From Beroe forskalii (Eukaryota; Ctenophora; Nuda; Beroida; Beroidae), in NCBI GenBank assembly GCA_011033025.1, contig WFMF01000061.1, positions 434,001 through 498,000 of the forward strand: DNA of 64,000 nt, written 5' to 3'. Shown here piece after piece: positions 11,112 through 23,497 of the stretch (its first letter is position 1; each line of letters begins with the position of its first letter). The notes beneath the pieces are model-generated. The model was not told the origin of the DNA and searched no databases. It saw only the letters and a list, made by a program, of their open reading frames with translations. The position numbers were made by a program, and so were the translations under genes.

Positions 11112-12699
11112 GAAAACTGGTGTCAGTAGTTAGGGAAGAGGATTCCTGAGTCAAAAGGACTGAAGGTTGAAGGATGGGGTTCCACAGGGTGATGCACTTG
11201 GGAGCACTGTCAGTTCTGTTTATGGATGGTTTCCTTGTTGTGATGGCAGCCTGTTCTGTCAGGTCTAGGTGGTAGCAGGAGGGGAGGGCTTTGAGTATCT
11301 GAATGTCGTTCCTGGCTATGCTGTGTCCAGTGGTGATGGAGTGAAGGGCTGGAACATTCTTCACTCTGTCTGTGGTGTCATCAACTGCGTTGTTCAGTCT
11401 GTAGCATCTTTCCTGTTCCTCATTCTGTCAAGGAGGGGGCGGTAGGTCTCTCCATTGTACTTGGCGGGCAGTTGAGGCAGCTGATCTCGTATAATGTGTT
11501 GGGGGTCTGGGAGGAGGGAGGAGTAGTCTTTGTCTTAGTAAGGAGGTTATGGAGGGAGGTGTTGGAGGAGAAAGTGACATCGAGGGAGGGGTGGAAGGGG
11601 AGGAAAGTCTTCAAGGAGGGTCGTGGTTTGATGTCTCTGTTGAAGGCAGCGAGAGATTGGTGGGTGGAGGGTTTGTTGAACTTCTGGGAGACCTTTGTCA
11701 TGATGGAGGAGATGCGGGAGGGAGGGAATCCATTCTGTAGGAGGGTGTGTCGTACTGTCTGGAGTTCTGCATCGAGGTGTTGAGGAGAGCAGAGGTTGTG
11801 GGCTCGTCTGGTGAGGGATCTGATGACACTGTACTTGGAGGAGGTCATCGTGCAGGAGTCGTAGCGGGTGTAGAGGTTGGTGTGGGTGAGTTTCCTGTTG
11901 GGATGATGAGGACGTCAAGGAAGGGAATGGATCCGCTGGGAGAGGGGTGTTCCAGGGTGAAGGTGAGGTCGTCAGTGAGGGAGTTGATGAAGTTGAGGAA
12001 GGAGTCTGCGTGTTGTTTGTCCCTGAAGGAGCCAAGGCCGTCATCAACGAAGTGGCAGTAGGAGTGAGGTGGGTCAGGGGAAGTGGAGAGGGCAAGTTCT
12101 TCGACTTCAGCTACCCATATTTCTGCTAGCTGCACCGTGAGGGGGGAGCCCATGGGACCGCCAACATCTTGCGAGTAGAAGGAGCCGTTGAACTCGAAGT
12201 AGGAGTTGTCGAGACAGAAGGAGGTAAGGGTCCTGATGGTGGAGAAGGAGAGGTTGGGGGGTAGGAGGGAGGGGTTCTGCTCGAAGGAGGAGATGGCTGA
12301 CTTCATGGCTAGGCGCATGTCGCAGGATGTGTAGAGAGACTGGACGTCCAGGGAGGAGTGGTAAGGGTAGGAAGGGTTGAGGGATGCTAGGAATCTGGAT
12401 CGGAAGTCGAGGGAGTCCATGAGGCGGAGGTGGTTAGGCGTCAGGGGCTTCAGGATGTGCGAGAGGGTTTTGTGGAGAGCCTCGAGGGGGGTGTTGTAGA
12501 AGGAGACCACAGGACGGATGGGAGCTCCAGGTTTGTGGATCTTCAGTTGACTGTAGAGCTGAGGCAATCTGGGGTGGAGGTTCTGCATCTGTTTGAAGTG
12601 GGAGGCGTCGATCTTCTTCTCCTTGAGCAGCTTCTTGAGGACGTTGTGAAGTTTGTTGGTGATGGACGATGTAGGGTCGGATGAGAAAAGTTTTCAGCA
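11005..12699 (-). pseudogene. Penelope-like element: reverse transcriptase and GIY-YIG endonuclease, frameshifted
   Basis: Reading leftward, the reverse transcriptase runs from LFSSDPTSSITNKL through KIHKPGAPIRPVVS and GGPMGSPLTVQLAEIW to the catalytic Y/FVDD box (HFVDDGLGSF) and IPFLDVLI. It continues in other frames with THTNLYTRYDS and VIRSLTRRAHNLCS. The GIY-YIG nuclease follows, with LYEISCLNCP, KYNGETYRPL, TTGHSIARNDIQIL and T-E-Q-A-A-I. This order is diagnostic of endonuclease-bearing Penelope-like elements. Frame changes near 11905, 11450 and 11420 mean the copy is dead. It is 5'-truncated, and its 5' side meets a 70-bp palindrome at 12685-12755. Confidence 0.85.
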
Positions 12700-12755
12700 G
12701 GGATTTAAAATTGTCTGTGTCACAGACAATTAAAAATCTCTGCTGAAAACTTTTC
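12685..12755. repeat. Near-perfect 70-bp palindrome at the Penelope-element 5' boundary
   Basis: The arms 12685-12720 and 12721-12755 are reverse complements with few mismatches and essentially no loop; both run GAAAAGTTTTCAGCAG(G)GAT...CTGTG toward the centre. The outer left arm overlaps the last readable reverse transcriptase codons. The structure therefore formed at or after insertion of the truncated element. Confidence 0.75.
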
Positions 12756-13051
12756 TTTTAAGTGCTTCACATTGTGAAATTTAACAACTGACAGCTTAGA
12801 CTTTTGAATTTTTAGCTTTAGAGTTTTTGATAAGTTAAATTTATTATTATCAATTTTATATGGATATGGTTCCAGCACTTCTGTGTGGAAGCTTGCTTAA
12901 AAGAAGTGCTTTATAATCGTCAATATTTATCTATTCATTTATTTATTTAAATCCAATATTCCTCTCAAAGGTTTAATGTGGACACTTTAGACATCACTTA
13001 GTAAAACTTAACAAATTCATATGTTAATCATTTGCTATTTCCTAGTATATA

Positions 13052-14401
13052 ATGACTAACACAGCAGAGGAGGAATTCACTGCAGGTGAGTTGCTTATTT
13101 CTATTATAGTTTATAATTCAAATGTAAATGTGTAATAGAAGTATCAATATCATGACATGAAGCATGGTGCATGGTGTGCTTTGGATGAAATGAAAATTGT
13201 CTTTTATGAATGGCATCAATTTAAATTGAGTATTACTTATCAAATTCAATTTAACATCAGGTAAAATAAAAAATATAATTGAAATTAAATTATCAGGTTA
13301 TAAGGTTAATCAGGTTATAAGGTTAATCAGGTTGTAGTGAGTCATGCACAGGGAGAATAAAAATTATAATTTCAAAATTATAACTTTGCGAATTGCATGT
13401 GTATGCCTAATTATCTTACATGCACAGTATGCACAATGCATTATAATAGTTTTGCTGCATTCACGTTTTGTAATGAAAATTTTTCAGAATGTTCATTTTG
13501 AATCATGAACGTTATCAGCACCAGAATAAAGACAATGATCAAACATTTTTCCATTTTATTTTTTCATTTGGTTTCTAGTACCTAAGCAATCGTGATGATT
13601 CTTCTGTTCTGAACTTTTCTCCCAAATTCCCTTCAGAACCTATTACAGTGCGTTCTTATTTTCAACAGTTGAAATGTTTACAAAAGAGCCAAGAATGAAA
13701 TGACAATGGCTTCATAGTAGTGATGTGCATGTGCACGTACATGTTGCCAAGCAATGCAAACAGCTTATGAAATATGAATAACAACAATTATGAACCTTGT
13801 TTTTTATGATACGTTTTTTTCCAACTTTGGATGTTAATTACGAAAAAATTTAAGACTAAACTTAAGATTTGAATCAGATGTCGACATTAATTACCATTTT
13901 ACAACCTGGGAAAAATCTCAGTGTTTCAACTCCATAAATCGGTTCAGTTATTTGCAGACATTGGAGGACATTATTATGCAGTGAACAATTCACCATCTTT
14001 TCTTTATACTTAGTAAAGATTATGAATGCTTTCTAAGTTTCTATTAGTTATTTTTCCTATCACCTTTCATTATGCCATTCCTAGGTTTGCTGAGTGTGGT
14101 TCAGCCTGCTGTTGAGAGCGTAGACACACAAGTTCAGAGTCTCAGGTTGACACAAAGCAAGCTGAAAGACTGCATTGGAACGTTACTAGAGGACCTTACC
14201 AGCATAGCTGAAATGCAGAAAGACTTGCCCAATTTAGAACATTATGTCAAGAAACTGATGAACATTAAGCGTAGGGTGGCCACTGTCAACAATGTCCTTA
14301 CTAATGTACAGGACCGAGTTACTATGTTGCAATCCAGAATTTCTAAGGAACAATCTAGAAAAAGGACATTGCTTACAGCTAGTTATAGCAATAATAGCTG
14401 A
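13052..14401 (+). CDS. SNAPIN: SNAPIN (BLOC-1/BORC subunit)
   Basis: The gene has two exons, 13052-13085 and 14085-14401, joined in phase at GTGAGT and a ccattcctag acceptor. The protein is about 116 residues, close to other SNAPINs. It begins MTNTAEEEFTAGLLSVVQP, contains the helical core with AVESVDTQVQSLRLTQSKL and the signature YVKKLMNIKRRVATVNNVL, and ends with a basic helix (SKEQSRKRTLL). SNAPIN is a small coiled-coil subunit shared by the BLOC-1 and BORC complexes. It links SNAP-25/SNARE membranes and lysosome-related organelles to trafficking machinery. The start is the first ATG of the only short exon whose phase fits. Downstream is a minisatellite; upstream is an AT-rich region. Confidence 0.9.
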
Positions 14402-14689
14402 ATAGTTTAAATCATAAACAGTGTGTCCAATTTCCATTTATCAATCACAATAGATTTACATATTGCTTACACCAGACTTTCCGAGAGAGTTTTTTAATCA
14501 TAATTATGGTTATCACTATGGGTTGAAATATTGTAATTTGTGTTTGTGTTTTTTGGCATTTGAGAAATAGCCAAAAATAACAAAAAAGCACCAGCCCTAC
14601 GCTAATTTAAAGATCTTGGGCTAGGTTTTTTGGTTTTGTTTTTTTTACTAAAATCCCCCAATGATACTATTTTTGTTGCAGATTTCCGG

Positions 14690-15050
14690 CCCTTAAATTT
14701 TGAAATGGTACTATTTTTTCAGTATTTTTGACCATTCTCTGAAATGAGGAGATGGCCCTCTTTTGGTTGAGGATTTTCGACCCTTTTTTGAAATGGTATC
14801 ATTTTTCGTTTAAGATTTTTGGCCCTTCTCGGAAATGGTACCATTTTTGTTGAGGATTTTCGATCCTTTTTATGGCATGGTACCATTTTTTGTTGGGAAA
14901 TTTCGACCCTTTTCTTAAATGGTACCATTTTTGTTGACGTTTTTTGGCCCTTTTCTGAAATGGTACTATTCATCATTATCCCCTCTCTGATTTTCGACCC
15001 TTTTCTAGAAAGGTACCATTTTCGGAGAGATTTTTTGGCTCAACATAAGT
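14690..15050. repeat. Minisatellite with GAAATGGTACCATTTTTGTTG unit
   Basis: About eight degenerate copies of a roughly 45-bp unit of the form TTTTNGGCCCTTTT, then GAAATGGTACCATTTTT, then GTTGA. GGTACC is the most constant part. It lies just 3' of SNAPIN and produces spurious open frames on both strands. Confidence 0.8.
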
Positions 15051-15378
15051 TAACTTTTCTTCCTATCTTCGATTCTTAGTTTAAAATGGGCCTTAGAATT
15101 GAGCAATGATCGCAATGATCACAACAATTATACACTTATACCACAATTGAGCCATTTTCGTTTGAAATTTTGATCTTTTTGGAAATACTGAATAGAAAAG
15201 TTACCTGGAAAATTAAACCCCCAAAAACTACCATGTCGAAAAAACAAATGCGGGTTGAATTTTCAGGTTTTATGGGGGTTTCCCCAACTAAAATGTTTCC
15301 ATTATATTAAGTAGTTCAACTGATTTGTAATAATAAATTGATAAAAATGCATGACAGTGTTTAAAAATATTAGAATTA

Positions 15379-15600
15379 TACTCCGCATATTAGAAATTCG
15401 TGGATTACTCTTATTTTCCACATCTTATCACGTGATCTCCTTTGTGTGTCATACCAAATGGACCAACCAGATAGTTGTATCTGACATTGTAAACGTCAGA
15501 TACAGCCACCTGATTGGTCCATTTGGTATCATAAACGAAGGAAATCACGTGATAGGTTCTCGAAAATCCGAGCATCCGCCAATTTTTAATACGCGGAGTA
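15379..15600. mobile_element. TA-flanked foldback MITE
   Basis: The ends TACTCCGC and GCGGAGTA are flanked by TA. Inside, two long arms pair imperfectly over about 100 bp each; the best parts are ATCACGTGATCTCCTT with AAGGAAATCACGTGAT and CATACCAAATGGACCAA with its complement. The centre is GTATCTGAC/GTCAGATAC. There is no coding capacity, and the size and TA flanks suit a non-autonomous DNA transposon. Confidence 0.7.
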
Positions 15601-16673
15601 TAGAACGACTCTTTTGCTGCCTAGAGGTTTTTATCATGATAGTTTCCACTTGTTATAGACCGAACAATATACTAATTTACATTCATTTACTAATTTACTA
15701 TTGATGTGAAAACTTTTGGGGCTCTATCCTAAAAAACCTTTCAGATAGTTAGAATTGTTCGGCAACAGTTAAGTAAATTTCTTGGCTATTCAGTTCGGGG
15801 AACCTTTTTTTATGTGAGTCTTGGACTCTTAGAGTTTTTGGTTTTTAGTCACACATGAATGGCTTAAAATGTTTTCCTAATGATAGTAGATAGGTAGTAG
15901 ATCTAACAAAGTCTGTCAATTTCAGATTGTGTAAGATATGTTTTGATTCATTTAACTAGAAAAACCCGCAACTTCCGATTGCTGCGGCAGGAGTAACCCC
16001 TGTGATGCTTTATTCAAAAATCGAGACCCTTATTAATCTTTGATCACTGCAAAATCAGGTCCCTGCTAATAGTTGTTACTATATCATAATCGAGCGTCCC
16101 CAACCTTGCTCTTCTATGTGATGTAGATGTTTCTTATCTTAAGGTGTTTCTTATAATCTTAAAGTTTTTCTTATCTTTAAGTGCTGTCACTACTCACTGG
16201 CATGAATATTCCGAAAATCGCCATGTCTGATTGGGTTCCAAATGATGTCAGAAAATGTGACCCGTTATTTAAGTATTTATAAGGAAGATCGGAGAGACTT
16301 CAGGCCTTGATTATTATTAAAAATTCATATATTCCTTTTAAACACGATTAACTGTAATGATACGTCATGAAAGCATATGAATTGATTTACATGGTAACAT
16401 TATCTATGATTGCACGTATACTGGTTCAAATTTTGTTTGCCATTGTAACCAAGAGATTTGGACGGATCAAACCATAGCACTTCTGTACTGTCGTTTGTAG
16501 ATTAAAAAATATTTAGACACGTAATCATGAAGAATAATTAAAAGTAGTAAGATCAGCATGTTCTGATTCATTTTCATTTATTTATTCAATGACTCAAGTT
16601 CATCTTCATTTTCTAATTTGATCTTATAGTTTCCTTGCTGATAGTTAATAAGTTCAAATTTGAGCAGTATGAA
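15601..16673. other. Upstream region of the tyrosine phosphatase gene
   Basis: No exon was recognised. The reading frame of the first catalytic exon is open for about 45 bases upstream of the chosen ATG, so an additional 5' exon joined there cannot be excluded. No clear promoter motif is visible. Confidence 0.3.
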
Positions 16674-19600
16674 ATGGATGATATTGACGCCAACAGAGAA
16701 GTTTTGAGGCACGTGCTGAAATCAATCAAAGAAAGTTACCTTATATCTGAAAACTACAAACGAGAATTCGATGTAAGTGAATTGTTGGTACACCATGATT
16801 AGAAAATATTCAATCACTTTCTCGGACTTTACTGACATCTAACTTTCACTGCGAAGTTTCTTTTTGACAATATTCGATGAATCAATGACAAGTTTTACTG
16901 TATGTTTTTATCTAGTCTATAATAAGTTCATTTATGTTCTGTGTTGGTAGCATCGATTTGCAAGCATCAGTTCATATCCTACATCAATCTGAGATGTCTC
17001 AACCACTGAATTAACTTTAGTGAAAGACCAGGAATTAACGTATCTCTTTTACAATTACGAATGTAATGAGTGTGTGATAGGATATAGATATTGAGTAGCT
17101 TGCTACGAAATATTTATATCAGATTTATCATACGACAGGCGCAGACTGGAGTGTGATAAATTTAGATACGTTATGAATGTTTCCGGCTAAAATTTCATAT
17201 TAGGTACATAGATATGGTTCCTTTAAGGTTAAATGCAAGAGATCGAAAACTAGGACGAAAGCACATAAGTTTAAATATTAATGAAATATGATGGAAAGAT
17301 AGTTCCAAAAGGAAAACTGTACAAACTTGAGCTTAGGGAAAATTCACGGTTCTTTCTACCTGTCCTTGCGATCTACTTATTAACGAACAGTTGCTTTCGA
17401 CCTATGAAGACAAACATTCAATGCGCTAGGAAAATAATATTTTCTGCAAGCTAAAGTATTGGTAAGGATCGTGCAATTTAACCTAACGCATTCCAGTTTA
17501 TTTTGTTTGATTCGATGAGTTGAAGACCTTGTCAGACGAGTTAAGTCTGCAAAATTCCAGAGAACAGGGATGGCTCCAATACAATCGCAACAAAAACCGA
17601 TACAAAGACATCTTACCTTGTTAGTAAACTATCAAGGATGTAATAAGCTAACTAATTAACCTACTGCAATTCTATGACCGAGTCCTCCGAATCTTTTCGT
17701 CTCATATAGTAGTCAATGACAAAGTAAATCTTGACGAAATTCAATTCTGACTTTAATTCACTGTGTCCTGAAATACTGAAATAGATCATATAAACTCGAA
17801 AGCAAGGGGTATTCTTTTGATTGATTCAAAACCCTCATTCAGACGATAAGACGAGAGTGAAACTGCCCATCGTGAATAACATCGCCGGATCAGATTACAT
17901 CAACGCTTCTCATATTTCCGTAAGTTTCAGCTATTGTTAATCATAGCTCCTCAGTCACTACACATCATGTAACTGCGGATTATGTATTGATTGGCCGTAA
18001 GGAACCAAAATGGGCTGAAAGTGGCGATTTTTCGTTATATTTGTAGGGCGCAAAAACAATTCTATGACAATATTGCACAACATCAATAAACATTTTCCGC
18101 GCAATTTGTAGAATTTAGGGAAACACACATGCGCGCGCGCAGTTGTTGAAAAATTGTTATATTGAATGCTACTTGTTTTACAGGGACCGCCAGGGTTCGT
18201 GAACTACATCGCAGCTCAAGGGCCCTTACCACACACAATATTCGACTTCTGGAGGATGGTTTGGTACAACCACGTCACCGTCATAGTCATGGTCTGCAAA
18301 CAGATCGAACTGGGAAAGGTAGATACCATCAAATTTACAAGACCCCTCTGGTTGGATATAAATTTAGTTTATGGAGTGCCAACATCCTCAGGAGAAGTGT
18401 GGTTAGAGTTCGGGAGGTTCAGAAGTGGGGTAACTTCTCATTCTTCCTCTTTCAGGAGAAGTGTGGTAACTACTGGGGTAAGAGTGTGGGGGAGGTTTAG
18501 AAGTGGGGTAACTTCTCATTCTTCCTATTTCAGGAGAAGTGTGGCAACTACTGGGGTAAGAGTGTGGGGGAGATTCAAAAGTGGGGTAACTTCTCATTCT
18601 TCCTATTTCAGGAGAAGTGCGGTAACTACTGGGGTAAGAGTGTGGGGGAGGTTCAGAAGTGGGGTAACTTTTCGGTAACCCTGATATCGGAGCAGCATGA
18701 AACTCACCACGTTGTTCGAACCCTGCTCCTGCAATGCGCAGAGGTGAGCTTATAAACTTTAAAATGTATCTTTCATCCCGGTACTCACCACATTTCATCC
18801 CACAAAATCACTGTTTCTTATCGCCTTGTACAAAAAGGGTTCTTACCCTGATTGTGCACCACTCCCTCAGGTGTCGCACTCCAGGGTGGTAAGCCCGACA
18901 GTGCACCACTCCCCCAGGTGTCGCACTCCAGGGTGCTAAGTCCGATAGTGCACCACTACTGGTTGGTAAGCCCGATAGTGCACCACTCCCTCAGGTGTCG
19001 CACTCCAGGGTGGTAAGTCCGATAGTGCACCACTCCATCAGGTGTCGCACTCCAGGGAGGTAAGCCCGATAGTGCACCACTCCACCTGATATCGCACTCC
19101 AGGGTGGTAAGCCCGACAGTGCACCACTCCCCCAGGTGTCGCACTCCAGGGTGGTAAGCCCGATAGTGCACCACACCCTCAGGTGTCGCACTCCAGGGTG
19201 GTAAGCCCGATAGTGCACCACTCCCCCATGTGTTGCACTCCAGGGTGGTAAGCCCGATAGTGCACCACTCCCTCAGGTGCCGCACTCCAGGGTGGTAAGC
19301 CTGATAGTGCACCACTCCCCAGGTGTCGCACTCCAGGGTGGTAAGTCCGACAGTGCACCACTCCCTCAGGTGTCGCACTCCAAGGTGGTAAGCCTGATAG
19401 TGCACCACTCCCTCAGGTGTCGCACTCCAGGGTGGTAAGTCACATAGTGCACCACTCCCCCAGGTGTCGCACTCCAGGGTGGTAAGTCACATAGTGCACC
19501 ACTCCCTCAGTGTCGCACTCCAGGGTGGTAAGCCCGATAGTGTACCACTCCCCCCGGTGTCGCATTCCAGAGTGGTAAGCCCGATAGTGCACCACTCCCT

Positions 19601-20683
19601 CAGCTGTCGCACTCCAGGGTGGTAAGCCTGACAGTGCACCACTCCCCCAGGTGTCGCGGGAAGTGTTCCAGTACCAGTTCCTGGACTGGCCGGACAGGGA
19701 CGTGCCCTCTGACGGGGAGCCCCTCTACAAGATGTTGACGCTGGTGAGGGAGCGCTGTCCGGAACGAACCAGTTCCAACCTTCCTGACTCTCCTATTGTC
19801 ATTCACTGCAGGTAGGATCCTTAAATTGCAAATGTGATGCTGTCATTGTCAATCATTTTAATGAGGATTCATCAGTGCTTTGAGATCCTAGTCGTGTTAT
19901 TATCTTCATTATCATGCTATCACAAAATGGCTATGTTCTGATACTGTAGTGACATCTTTAACTTTCATTTCATCAGTGCTGGTTGTGGAAGAACGGGAAC
20001 TGTTCTAGCAATTGATTTCATTGGCATCCTCATAAAGCAAAGCAAACTTAAAAAAGAGGTAGGTATTGTAACACATCCTGGTTCATTTCAACCTATTAAA
20101 CTTCGGTTTATTGATCGGTTAACATTGCTCTCAAATCATTCCGAGTGACATTAACTCATGCTCCTTGCATTTCGTTTTAACTCACTCCCTGCAACCTCTG
20201 CCTTACTCCCCAGTTCAGTGTGTTTGAGCTAGTAAAGCAGATGCGAGGGGAGCGGGTTGCTATCTGTCAGACCAAGCAGCAGTACGGTTTCGTGTACTAC
20301 ACGGTCATTCAGCTGCTTGACAACGCCATCAAAGCGCTAGAGCAGCGCCGCGAGGCCGGCTCCGGCACCTTATACGAAAACCTGCCCGTGTCAGTAACTG
20401 TTATTAACTGTTGGCAAAACATGCAAGGAAAATCATTAGATCAAATTATGATTCCTGGACCCCTAGTGTCTTGCTATTTATTTGATCTTGTGTTACGACT
20501 TGTCGAGGAGAATCCATTCAGGTTATGGATTTTTAACCACAAGTCCTATTCTCAGACCAGCCAAAGAAAGCCCCACTGGCCCCCTGCCACCCAAGCCTCG
20601 CCAAATGGCCATTGAGAAGCCGCCCCGACCCAGCAAGCCGCCAAAACCGGAGAAGCCGATGCTTTCTGAAACTTCCAAACCCG
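16674..20683 (+). CDS. Protein tyrosine phosphatase, PTP-PEST class, catalytic exons
   Basis: Nine exons join in phase: 16674-16772, 17526-17619, 17843-17919, 18184-18318, 18612-18743, 19651-19811, 19977-20058, 20214-20389 and 20556-20683 (about 361 residues). Landmarks in order are KNRYKDILP, DYINASHI, AAQGPLPHTIFDFWRMVW, the WPD loop DWPDRDVPSD with the general-acid Asp, the P-loop HCSAGCGRTG with nucleophilic Cys and Arg, and the Q-loop QTKQQYGFVY. The N-terminus (MDDIDANREVL) and the TLYENLP exit into Pro-rich sequence resemble PTPN12/18/22. The enzyme dephosphorylates phosphotyrosine on cytosolic adaptor and kinase targets. An intron splits the P-loop Ser codon. The second acceptor could also be 17519, adding two residues. 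Exons five and six are each preceded by tandem repeats that copy their 3' splice sites. Confidence 0.85.
18390..18660 (+). repeat. 78-bp tandem repeat containing the 3' splice site of phosphatase exon 5
   Basis: Three copies begin at 18456, 18534 and 18612, with a partial copy near 18391. Each carries CTTCCT(C/A)TTTCAG followed by the exon start GAGAAGTG(T/C)GG and about 45 bases of exon. The unit length is 26 codons. From the 18534 acceptor the frame stays open into the last copy, which would add 26 residues; from 18456 a TAG occurs within the copy. The last copy is taken as the real exon because only it leads straight into the conserved sequence. Confidence 0.85.
18853..19650 (+). repeat. 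47-bp tandem repeat ending at phosphatase exon 6
   Basis: About 17 copies. Each unit reads CACTCCCTCAG, then GTGTCGCACTCCAGGGTG, then GTAAGCCCGATAGTGCAC. It therefore holds an acceptor, an 18-base block and a GTAAGC donor, and the spacer from donor to next acceptor is 29 bases. The real exon at 19651 starts with the same GTGTCGC. The array arose by duplication over that exon boundary, or the exon start was captured by the array. Confidence 0.85.
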
Positions 20684-23112
20684 GTAAAACCTTTAGCTTA
20701 CTTTGTGCTGTGTTTTAGCCTTATTTCTAGCCTAGTTTTAGCTTACTTTTGGCTTTTTGGCCAACTTTTAACCCTATTGTTTGGTCGGTGTGTAAAATTT
20801 AACTGAAATTTAAACATGAAATGACATGGCAGCTCTTGTCATGCGTTGTAAACAGTTTGGGGCACTTAGGATACGTATTTTCAACGAGTTATTGGAGGAG
20901 GAGGAATCAAGTGGATGCTTATCCCTGATACCGATTTCATTTGGATTTTACGGTTGAACTTTGTTCAGTAGATACTTATAACTAAAGAAACCCCTAGACT
21001 ATATACGCTAATCTAACGGTGCAAAGTGGTACCTTCTGTAATTGCAGTAAATGCGTGTGGGGAAGCCGAGCGCCAATTACTGTACAACCGAGGCAAAGTC
21101 GGGCGTTGATTAGTTCAATAATTTGCGCGAGGCGTGATCTCACAAAAAACTAAAAAAACTGCGGCCTGAAATCTTTTCACTTGTGTTATATAGATATAGA
21201 TTCGGAAGATCTAGAAGTTCATATTTATATTCATGACTTATCTGAACTAAGTCGCCCAAGAGCAAGAGTAGGATGATTACGAACAATAGAATTATAATGG
21301 AGTGAGGTCGCTGTAATTTCATGATTTGCTCAATTACCATGCCAACTTGCTTCCTGCCTAATTCCCCCTTCTGTTACCGCAATATTCTTGTAAAGTTGTA
21401 ACTCCTTTATTCTTTATCAAATAAGCAGTGGCAAATATATCATACAAACTTCCTATCATTTTCACTCTCTTATACCATGGATGAGCCTCTGATAACCCTC
21501 TGAACCCAACACTTGTCATATGTTAAATTGCTAAGGTTATTTTGGTTATTTGACTGTTCGCTGTATTTTAGTAATCCTCCCATACATTGCTTATCCCCTT
21601 TGGCACGCATATAGAGGCTCAAATTTCAGTTTGAGGAACCCCACTGTAGCTAAAAAAGTATAAAAAATACCGAGCCAGCTATTTTTTTCTCTAAAATTGG
21701 TACCCTTACAGAAATGGATATCACTCAACCAACTGTGGTTTACGTGCATGCTAAATTTCATACACTAACCTGACATGGTTATTAATTCTAGAATTTTCCA
21801 GGAAAGTCAACGCATAAGATACACCTCCGCCCTCGCAACTCGTAGCATACCCAAGTCAACCCATGACACACTACCGACCCCTATCTACCAATCCAGATGT
21901 AATTTGATCAATCAGATCACTCTGTTTCCCTGTTATATACGTAAAGCAGCTGCTCTACTTGCAAAGCACCTGAGCCCTTCAAGGCTATTTCCTCATATTA
22001 AGTGCTTTACCTTTCTGAGTTTCCCTTAGATAAGAGAACCCCACCACATGTTACTACATTTCAAAAGAACTTCTCTTTGAATAGTATACTTTACTGGTAG
22101 GTGTAATGTCCTCCTATATTGGTACTGTATGGGCATTTCAAACACTTTACAGTGTGGATGACGTCACTACTAAGTGTCGTAGTGTTGAACTGGTGACCGC
22201 ATAATGAGTTTGTGCTGATGTCAGTGTTAGCTATCTAAGTATCTATCAACAAGGCTCCAAGGTGTCCTGATTAGTGATTACTGTTATCACTCCTATATAT
22301 TGCCTATTAAGTATCAAGTACATAGAAGGAGGAGGTTGAAGGCTTTCCTTGCATGTGAAATTATAATCGCCTTCAATCCTGCAGTGTCATAAAACATTAA
22401 TTTCGCTATGATATTGCTGTGAAAACATCCGATGGTCTTTAAAGATAGCTTCATCTTTATATCCCATTTTCCTAGTTCCTGCATTCATAATTAGTTCGAT
22501 TATTATGGGGGAATATTGATGATAATGGTGTAATATTTCATTATCAGCAATCAATTGACTGCAATCTCCCCTTATATTCATAAGCTAATAATACATCACC
22601 TCGCCTGCCACAGAGTGTCTCATTAAGTTTCCATAGTTGCTTAGTTATTCAGTTAGAGTCGTCAACAAGCTGCACCCCATGAGGTTATCGGTTACAAAAT
22701 TCGCGAGAGATTATGATATCATAAGAGATAAGCGTCCTCACTCCTCAATTATCAAGTTTAAATAGCTCATGGGAGTATGAGATATACAGCACTAACAAAA
22801 TAAAAATTTCCCAAGTTGTGCGAAGCACCGCTTTTAAGGAGAATTAGAATTCTATTTGTTGAAGCGAACATTAGCTAAATGTCCCTGCCGCCCACTCCAA
22901 AGTACGATTGGGTTTCAATATTTGAACATTTAAAGCTGTGTTAGTGGCTATATTAGATGCTGGCCACAGTACCGCCTACCAGCTCTAATTCCTTAATACG
23001 TCTTAGTCTTACCTCCGTGAACGGTTTCAAAATATGTTCCCATTCATCCGACGAACAATCGCACTTTTATCGCGTCGAAAAATATCGATCAGAACGGCAA
23101 TTGATTAAGGTA

Positions 23113-23497
23113 TCTTATTTTCCTTCATTAAGACGGTCTTTTTCTGACCGGCCCTTTGAACAAAAATCGAATCATTTTTGAACCGTTTCAACTGACCCCT
23201 TGGACAGATTTTTTTTTCTAGTGGTTGCCAGATCAAGGATTTTATCTCCAAAATGACCACCCAAAATGGGCATCAAGAGGCCCAGATCCCGGGCTAATAT
23301 GATGAAAGAGGTCATCATTGTGTTATATAATGACGTTCCTGTGAATTTAACCCTGTATAAGCCAAGTAATTTGACCTAAATTAACTGGCCTCTAATTTGA
23401 CCGGCCCCACTTTAACCGGTTTCTTTTAATTGGCCCTTTTTATGCAAATTTCAAAGTCGTTTTTGTCCTTAAGATTGCTTAATAAAGGCCAATAAGG
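23113..23497. mobile_element. Second copy of the TA-flanked CCTTATTGGCC element
   Basis: It matches 7659-9069 along both sides (GACCGGCCC, ACCCCTTGGACA, CTGGCCTCTAATTTGACCGG and the end AATAAAGGCCAATAAGG) but lacks the 982-bp LINE. The left end is diverged (TCTTATTTTCC). TA flanks are present. It sits in a phosphatase intron. Confidence 0.75.

Noticed and set aside
11472..12684. Several plus-strand frames opposite the Penelope-like element
   Set aside because: They are antisense shadows of GC-rich reverse transcriptase codons; the minus-strand translation matches a known protein family.
18956..19408. 150-residue minus-strand frame rich in WCTIGLTTLECDT
   Set aside because: It is a shadow of the 47-bp minisatellite and has no protein-like composition outside the repeat.
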